From Elymus sibiricus (Eukaryota; Streptophyta; Magnoliopsida; Poales; Poaceae): a DNA stretch of 64,000 nt. Below, in pieces: positions 59,238 through 64,000 of the stretch. The DNA lies in contig CM077664.1 in assembly GCA_039707655.1 (NCBI GenBank), positions 201,432,195-201,496,194 of the forward strand, given 5' to 3'. The position numbers were made by a program, and so were the translations under genes. The notes beneath the pieces are model-generated. The model ran no database searches and was not told where the DNA came from. It saw nothing but the letters and a program-made list of their open reading frames with translations. Every line of letters starts with the position of its first letter. The first letter of the stretch is position 1.

Positions 59238-60007
59238 TTCAGCAGGGCTGGGCGTTTGGTCTAACCTAACCAACCAGTTTGGTACTTTAAGTAATAAAGA
59301 ATTTCGGTTCCTTCGTATATGTGATGACTGATCGGTTACTCCACAAATACAAACTCGATTGCTTTTTGCGCCGAGAACTCGGTTCCATCCTTGGTCATGA
59401 CCGAAGAAGACCGATATTTTTCTGGGAGGAACAAATCAAAAATCAAGGGTCAAATCTTGAGAAAGAATGATGGAACATGCGAGCAGGAATCAAGCACGGG
59501 CAGAAATGGTATGAGGAAGGAATTGTTGCCAGAAATCGTTGCAGGCAGGCCGCCGACCGCTATGCGAGTGCTACGAATGACATATTCGTCCATGAAGGAG
59601 CCATGGCCGTCACGCGTGGAAGCCATGCGGACGACCGGCCGCTGTGCGTCCGGAGATATGGGCACAACCTTCACCCATGTAAGAAGCCATGGTCGCCTAC
59701 GCGTACAAGTCATGGGCGTTGGCAGTTGCTGGGACTATGCGATGTAGGCGAATGTAGGCAGCGGCGCTGCGGTGAAGAATGGAACGAATTAGGGTTGGGG
59801 GCTGCGTAAGTTTGGGATAAGGTAAGGCTACATGTAGGTGTAGTTGGTAGATGGGTTATTGCCTATTCGGCTTAGTTCGCTAGGCCTTGGTGCAATAACT
59901 CGGCCCAATGAGCTAAGTTCGGCTTTGAACATTTGTTAACCTTTTTCGACTTTGGTCCCATTTTTTCGATCCAGTTTTCGGTTCGCGGTTTTTTTGCCAA
60001 CCCGTGT
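59238..60007. mobile_element. Probable non-autonomous DNA transposon with degenerate inverted ends
   Basis: The left end CAGGGCTGGGCGTTTGGTC and the reverse complement of the right end (CACGGGTTGGCAAAAAAACC) are similar. Both sub-terminal zones are rich in TTCGGTT/AACCGAA-type repeats, a style common in grass MULE- or hAT-type non-autonomous elements. No transposase is visible, and the short ORFs inside have no recognisable motif. Target duplication is unclear. Confidence 0.4.
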
Positions 60008-60238
60008 CCCTCAGTTGCCATTTTCGGTAGTGCATGTTGGCTTCACATGTGTTGCGCACTTGGAATCATAGGGAGAGAGGAGAAGGGTCACATTGCTACT
60101 TTTGTGAGTGCAGCTGGAGATTACGATGCCCGTTCATTCGACGATTGTGTCGTTGTGCCCTACTATGTCTTTCTATTGCTGGTGTTGTGGTTTCCCCTCC
60201 AAAACCCCTCAGTCGCCGGTGATGAAGCAAGCCGCAAG

Positions 60239-60697
60239 ATGGGGCTCTAGCTGCTCTTCGAGTCCACGCTCTTCCACGCCCATTGCATCAACGAGATTGA
60301 GCATAGTGCGGACGTTATTCGCTCCTGTGTGCTCTACTCCTCGACCTCAACTGTTTCAGCAATGCCTTCAAGCTCGTCAGGTTCACCATCTTCTATTCAC
60401 CGTCGACGCTCTAAACTAGTGTAACGCCGCCACACACCATGACGAATGAATAATGTCGTGGCCTCGTGGGTACTGGTTTTGACAGTGTAGGTGCCATTAC
60501 AGATGAGCTAAGGAACCTCGTGTAGTTCAACCTACCAAAGATGGAAGGGAAGAAGACTAAGTTTAGTGTCACTATCATGGAGCTCAAGGTTGGGCTCCAC
60601 ATCATCGGTGCCACTAGAATATGTTGCGAGTCCAATGAGTATGGGCAGGAACTACTTCATGCCGTGTGACTGCATTTCGATTAGTTCACCAACAATC
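60239..60697 (+). pseudogene. NOP56-like pseudogene fragment (N-terminal part)
   Basis: The reading begins ATGGGGCTC, then a TAG, then LLFESTLFHAHCINEIEH. A frameshift leads to DLNCFSNAFKLVRFTIFY. After another broken stretch come AITDELRNLV, a stop, FNLPKMEGKKTKFSVTIMEL, GLHIIGATRICCESNEYGQE, LLHAV, a stop and LHFD. The block order matches the N-terminal region of NOP56, a core protein of C/D-box ribonucleoprotein particles that guide rRNA 2'-O-methylation in the nucleolus. Stops, frameshifts and loss of the rest of the protein make it a pseudogene. No intron-like gap is evident, so it may be processed, but this is not proven. Confidence 0.8.
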
Positions 60698-61145
60698 TTT
60701 TGTTTTCCCTTTTCTTGTGATCCTTCTTTTAGCTTCAGTCTGGGGATAGACCAGAAGGAGAGGTCATGTCATCCCGATTCCTAAGATTTGATGTTGATGG
60801 GGTGTTTGGTTGGTGGGTTCTGGGCAATGTGTTTCCGTTTTGATTTGATGGATTTTTGGGGCTATGGCTGTTGCGATAGTGCGTAGGTGCTACGGTTCGT
60901 TTTTACGTTGCGGAGCGCAGTGCCGTTTATCTTTTTATTAGGGGCGGCTCACATTTTGTTATTGTTGTTTCTTTGTGTTGGTTGGTTGATGAAGTCTTTC
61001 AATTTTTTATTCCTCTGCTGTATAGTCCTTTATTCTTATGTATATGTGGCTCGCCCGTGTTCCGGCAATACAAGGAACATTGAAGCAACCCTAGGACGAT
61101 CGCTCCACCTAAAAACAACATTAACCTTTTTATGAACAATATATC
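60698..61145. other. Intergenic sequence, nothing recognised
   Basis: T-rich on the plus strand. The ORFs here have no recognisable motif and no supporting context. Confidence 0.4.
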
Positions 61146-61201
61146 AATATCAACAATATTAGCTTAAACATATAAATATCAACAATATTAGCTAAACATA
61201 T
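61146..61201 (+). repeat. Two direct copies of a ~28-bp AT-rich unit
   Basis: AATATCAACAATATTAGC followed by (T)TAAACATAT occurs at 61146-61173 and 61175-61201. Confidence 0.75.
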
Positions 61202-61267
61202 GAAAAACAAAGAGCAATTACCAGAGAGACACTCGAGGCAAGTGGCGCCGCAAAGCGCGCATACACT

Positions 61268-61318
61268 TTTTTAGTCTAGTATACGTTTTTTTTGAGACAT
61301 TTTTAGTCTAGTATACGT
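61268..61318 (-). mobile_element. Ultra-short retroposon insertion with 19-bp duplication
   Basis: TTTTTAGTCTAGTATACGT occurs at 61268-61286 and 61300-61318. Between the copies is only TTTTTTTGAGACA, which on the minus strand is a few bases followed by an A-run, like the extreme 3' end of a LINE or SINE. Confidence 0.6.
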
Positions 61319-61368
61319 AATAATAATAAAGAAAATAAAAGAAGCAGTGTGTGTTCTGCAGCTCAGAT

Positions 61369-61375
61369 TGGGCCC
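61369..61375 (+). promoter_or_regulatory. Site II-type element upstream of RNA polymerase I subunit gene
   Basis: TGGGCCC matches the TGGGCY site II motif, bound by TCP factors in plant promoters of ribosome-related genes. It lies about 200 bp before the start codon. Confidence 0.5.
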
Positions 61376-61472
61376 GGTTTTATGAAAAACCGATACGCGC
61401 CGGTGGACTCGTGGGTCTTCTTCTCCGCAGCCTTAAACCCCCACGCGCCCGCCGTCTCCTCCCCTCCCTCTC

Positions 61473-61480
61473 TAGGGTTT
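61473..61480 (-). promoter_or_regulatory. Telo-box near the transcription start
   Basis: TAGGGTTT (AAACCCTA on the other strand) lies about 95 bp before the start codon. Telo-boxes paired with site II elements are a known signature of plant ribosome-biogenesis genes. Confidence 0.55.
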
Positions 61481-61573
61481 TACCCTTCCCGCCGAAAACC
61501 GAACGCCGCCGCCACTCGTCGGAGCCCTACCCCTTCGTGCCATACCCCGGCGCACCGTATCCCTCCTACGAAC

Positions 61574-64000
61574 ATGCCGACGGCGGCCGGTAAATCGTCT
61601 GCCGCGGCGGCGGGTAAGGAGGAGGACTACGCGACGCTGCGGGAGCTGTACCGGCCGCACATCGAGTCGTTCGACTACTTCCTCGACGAGGGGCTCGACA
61701 AGATGCTCCTCTCCATCCGCCCCATGGAGATCACCCACCCCTCCTCCAACGCTACCCTCAGAAATATCCTTCGTGCTTCACTTCGTTTTGTTTTTACTCG
61801 CTCAGAAAAATGTTTATTTTGCGGATTTATGCTTTGCTCGTCATTGTACTTGTTATGTTAGCTATAGGATTTTAGCAATCGTGACTTGCAGCAAGTAGTA
61901 CCGGCTATCAGTGTCCAATTTCCCGTTGCTTGCCTGGTTAGCAGCTGTTGCAGGACAGTCACTTTCATCTGTATTCAGGGCAGGAAGTGAACAAAAGGAC
62001 AGTGGTAGATTTTCTGGCGCACGACACCAGTATTTCTGGTTGCAGGCCCCCATTTTTTGTATGTGGATTTGCATTTGTTACCCACCCCAGTGGACTGTAG
62101 CTAAGTTAATATATGCTTTAGGATAAACTCGGAGAGTCATTCTAAAGAGTACTTGGTGCCAACTCAGAACTACTAAAGCATACATTAAGCTTTCGCCTAT
62201 TGCTTCTCTGGATGCGGATACTTAATTATCATGAAACCAGTTAATTTCCAGTAAAGTTTATAAGGCATGCTAAATTAATGGATACTTGGATATCACAGTG
62301 AATGATGCATAAAACAGCATGGTTAATGTTCTCTTTTTGTCTTCTCCTTAACAATTGTCTGTACTGTCCTTAGAGAAGGGTCATGTGCTCCCACCAATGA
62401 AGGATGATCGGTTGGAACAACCGCTCTACCCGCAGGAGGTTTTTATTTTTCTTTTCCTGGCAATATTTTATCCATTTTTATCTTAAGCATTGACACATAT
62501 CATAGTCCATACAGATTTGCTATGTTATTGGAGTTCTCTTTGCAAATGTATACTGGTGTTTGTAGTTCTGACTCCCTTTTCCCATTTTCGTTTTGTGGGA
62601 GCAGTGCAGGCAAGGTAGAATTTCATATAGTGGCGAATTCAAAGTGGAGGCTGTCTTCCAATTTAATGATGGGGCGCCAATCAGACAAACCTTCAATTTT
62701 GGTCATTTGCCGATTATGTTGATGGTTGTTACCTATTCTTGACTATTCTTCTAATGTCACTTTTTGATTCATGTGCTGAAGTAATTTCCTTTGCTCTTGG
62801 TACTCCCTCCATTCCAATGAATAAGGCGCGCACGCATTCCTAAATCAAACTTTGACCATAACTTAGACCAATAAATATATATTTTTTGACTTAAAGATTA
62901 TACCATTGAAAACTTCTTTCGAATACGAATGCAACGGTACAATTTTTGTCACATATAACCCACATTTGGCTGGTCTAATTTATGTTCAAAGTTCAATTTT
63001 GAAATGCATGCACGCCTTGTAGATGTTATGTTAGGAACCTGTAATTTGCAAGTTTGAAAGACAAGTAACCCAAGTTGCTTTGGTACTTCGTCTATTGTAC
63101 TGCGGTCAACATGTCAGTGTGCATTGTGTGTCTTTTTGAGCTTGGCCTTCTATGACCCCACATAAATTTTAACAATTGCAAAGCTAAGTCAGGAGTTCTT
63201 TCCAACATTTGGCCTTAAATACTCCTCAAAATAGCCATTACTATATTAAGCTCAGTTGGTCGCAAGTGATTAAAATGTCCATGTTATGCCATGAGGTTTG
63301 TTATGTTGTCTCATTTGAAATAAGCTCTGATCATCCACGTGCCAGAACCTTGACTAGGTTTCGAGATGTTATGGCTTTCAACTATAGCCTACCCCAACTT
63401 GTTTGGGACTAAAAGGTTTTGTTGTTGTGGGTTCTTATGACAGCTGTTATGCATTTATCTTATTCTTCAGACAGATGAAAAATAAATAACATACTGTACA
63501 ATAGTACTCCCTCCGTCCCATAATATAAGATCATTGTTGACACTATGAGGGAGTATAAAATTAGGAGTCATTTCTCTTACAACTGGTGTAATTACACCCA
63601 CGTACTGTGCACAAATATCTAGTATAAAGGGAGTATGTAGCTGTAGTTTGGGAGTGTATAGGATTATGTAGGTAGTATATATACTACCTCCTCCGTCCGG
63701 AAATAACTGTCTCTCAAACGGATGTATCTAGACGTATTTCAGTGCTAGATACATCTGTTTGAGCGACAGTTATTTCCGGACGGAGGGAGTACTTTTTTAG
63801 GTCAGGGTAGAGAACTGCTGTTGTTGCTTAATATCTTTATAACTATTTATTCATGGGTGCCAAATTATTTTGTTTCAACCTCTGTGTGTATTCATTGATT
63901 CTTTTCCCTGACTTTATGCTCTTGTTATTCCAGTCAAAACTTTGCCACCTGAGAGGCGCCGATTCACGTAAATTAATTTACCACGGGGAAGAGGCCACAG
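61574..64000 (+). CDS. NRPA2: DNA-directed RNA polymerase I second-largest subunit (exons 1-4, continues beyond window)
   Basis: Four exons can be read: 61574-61772, 62374-62438, 62605-62724 and 63934 to the edge, all with GT-AG introns, giving about 150 residues. Exon 1 encodes MPTAAGKSSAAAAGKEEDYA then LRELYRPHIESFDYFLDEGL. Exon 2 begins KGHVLPPM, exon 3 holds CRQGRISYSGEFKVEAVFQ and FGHLPIMLM, and exon 4 starts SKLCHLRGADSRKL. This is the N-terminal protrusion of the Rpb2-like subunit; the FPIMLMSKLC-type block and the SFDYFLDEGL start point to the Pol I version. The enzyme transcribes 45S rRNA in the nucleolus. The full protein is about 1,150-1,200 residues, so only the beginning is here. 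The exon 1 donor is my best choice (GTGCTT); a GT 14 bp later is possible. Confidence 0.88.
62803..63018. mobile_element. Stowaway-like MITE in intron 3, right end truncated
   Basis: It starts TA/CTCCCTCCATTCCAATGAAT. The inner inverted repeat GAATAAGGCGCGCACGCATTCC pairs with AAATGCATGCACGCCTT at the right, where the outer TIR is missing. Confidence 0.65.
63351..63429 (+). mobile_element. Au-type SINE 3' fragment in intron 3
   Basis: GCCTACCCCAACTTGTTTGG, GACTAAAAGG and a TTGTTGTTG tail are the characteristic 3' end of the plant Au SINE. The Pol III promoter boxes of the 5' part are missing. Confidence 0.75.
63507..63553. mobile_element. Short Stowaway-like MITE remnant
   Basis: CTCCCTCCGTCCCATAATAT to GAGGGAG, flanked by TA on both sides. 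At 47 bp it is an internally deleted copy. A second GGGAGTA near 63628-63634 could be an alternative right end. Confidence 0.5.
63687..63789. mobile_element. Stowaway MITE, complete, in intron 3
   Basis: The TIRs CTCCTCCGTCCGGAAATAAC and its complement at the right (GTTATTTCCGGACGGAGGGAG) are flanked by TA at 63685-63686 and 63790-63791. Total length is about 103 bp, and the whole element folds into a hairpin. Confidence 0.85.

Noticed and set aside
59391..59809. ORFs of 118 and 110 codons in the DNA transposon region
   Set aside because: No transposase or other motif; overlapping frames in both directions.
61574..64000. Assignment to the Pol II, III, IV or V second-largest subunit
   Set aside because: The N-terminal RELYRPHIESFDYFLDEGL start and the LPIMLMSKLC-type block fit the Pol I subunit better; a search with the full protein would settle it.

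Overview
The window is plant nuclear DNA and almost certainly from a Triticeae grass (wheat, Aegilops or a close relative). It carries kilobases of nested LTR retrotransposons with grass-type LTR termini, an Au-type SINE tail, Stowaway MITEs and, at the right edge, the start of an intron-containing housekeeping gene. There is no sign of bacterial, organellar or viral genes. Roughly 59 kb is transposable-element DNA. The last ~5 kb is a gene neighbourhood.

Layout. 1-12019: a decayed complex of minus-strand Athila-like Ty3/gypsy DNA (an open gag-protease frame running off the left edge, a partial LTR, a reverse transcriptase fragment and a second partial LTR). It is interrupted by a plus-strand element C (5' LTR, primer-binding site, extra ORF, truncated gag) and by two fragments of other LTR elements (9335-11279). 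12020-14940: a Tat/Retand-like gag-protease relic split by a solo LTR. 15073-58941: a single retroposed element K, bounded by an identical 15-bp target-site duplication, now swollen to 43.9 kb. Its own ~1.3 kb is split by three stacks: J containing G2 containing H (solo LTRs); A containing B (two complete chromoviral Ty3/gypsy elements of one family, B inside A's pol gene, each with a perfect 5-bp duplication); and D2 containing a LINE N containing a non-autonomous Athila-like element L. 58957-64000: a low-copy region with a degenerate DNA transposon, a NOP56-like pseudogene, and the promoter and first four exons of the gene for the second-largest subunit of RNA polymerase I.

How it works together. 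Elements A, B and C share a layout: very long LTRs (3.8-4.4 kb), an initiator-Met-type primer-binding site, an extra sense ORF of about 250 codons (called ORF0 here) in front of gag, then gag, protease, reverse transcriptase, RNase H, integrase and a chromodomain-like tail. ORF0 and gag each start directly after a good 3' splice site. The LTRs of A and B carry a strong 5' splice donor, so alternative splicing could choose which protein is made. The first ~78 residues of ORF0 match the layout of a double-stranded-RNA-binding domain but lack its usual lysines. This is the best candidate for an undescribed system here. Family names are clade-level judgements from protein motifs; no database was searched.
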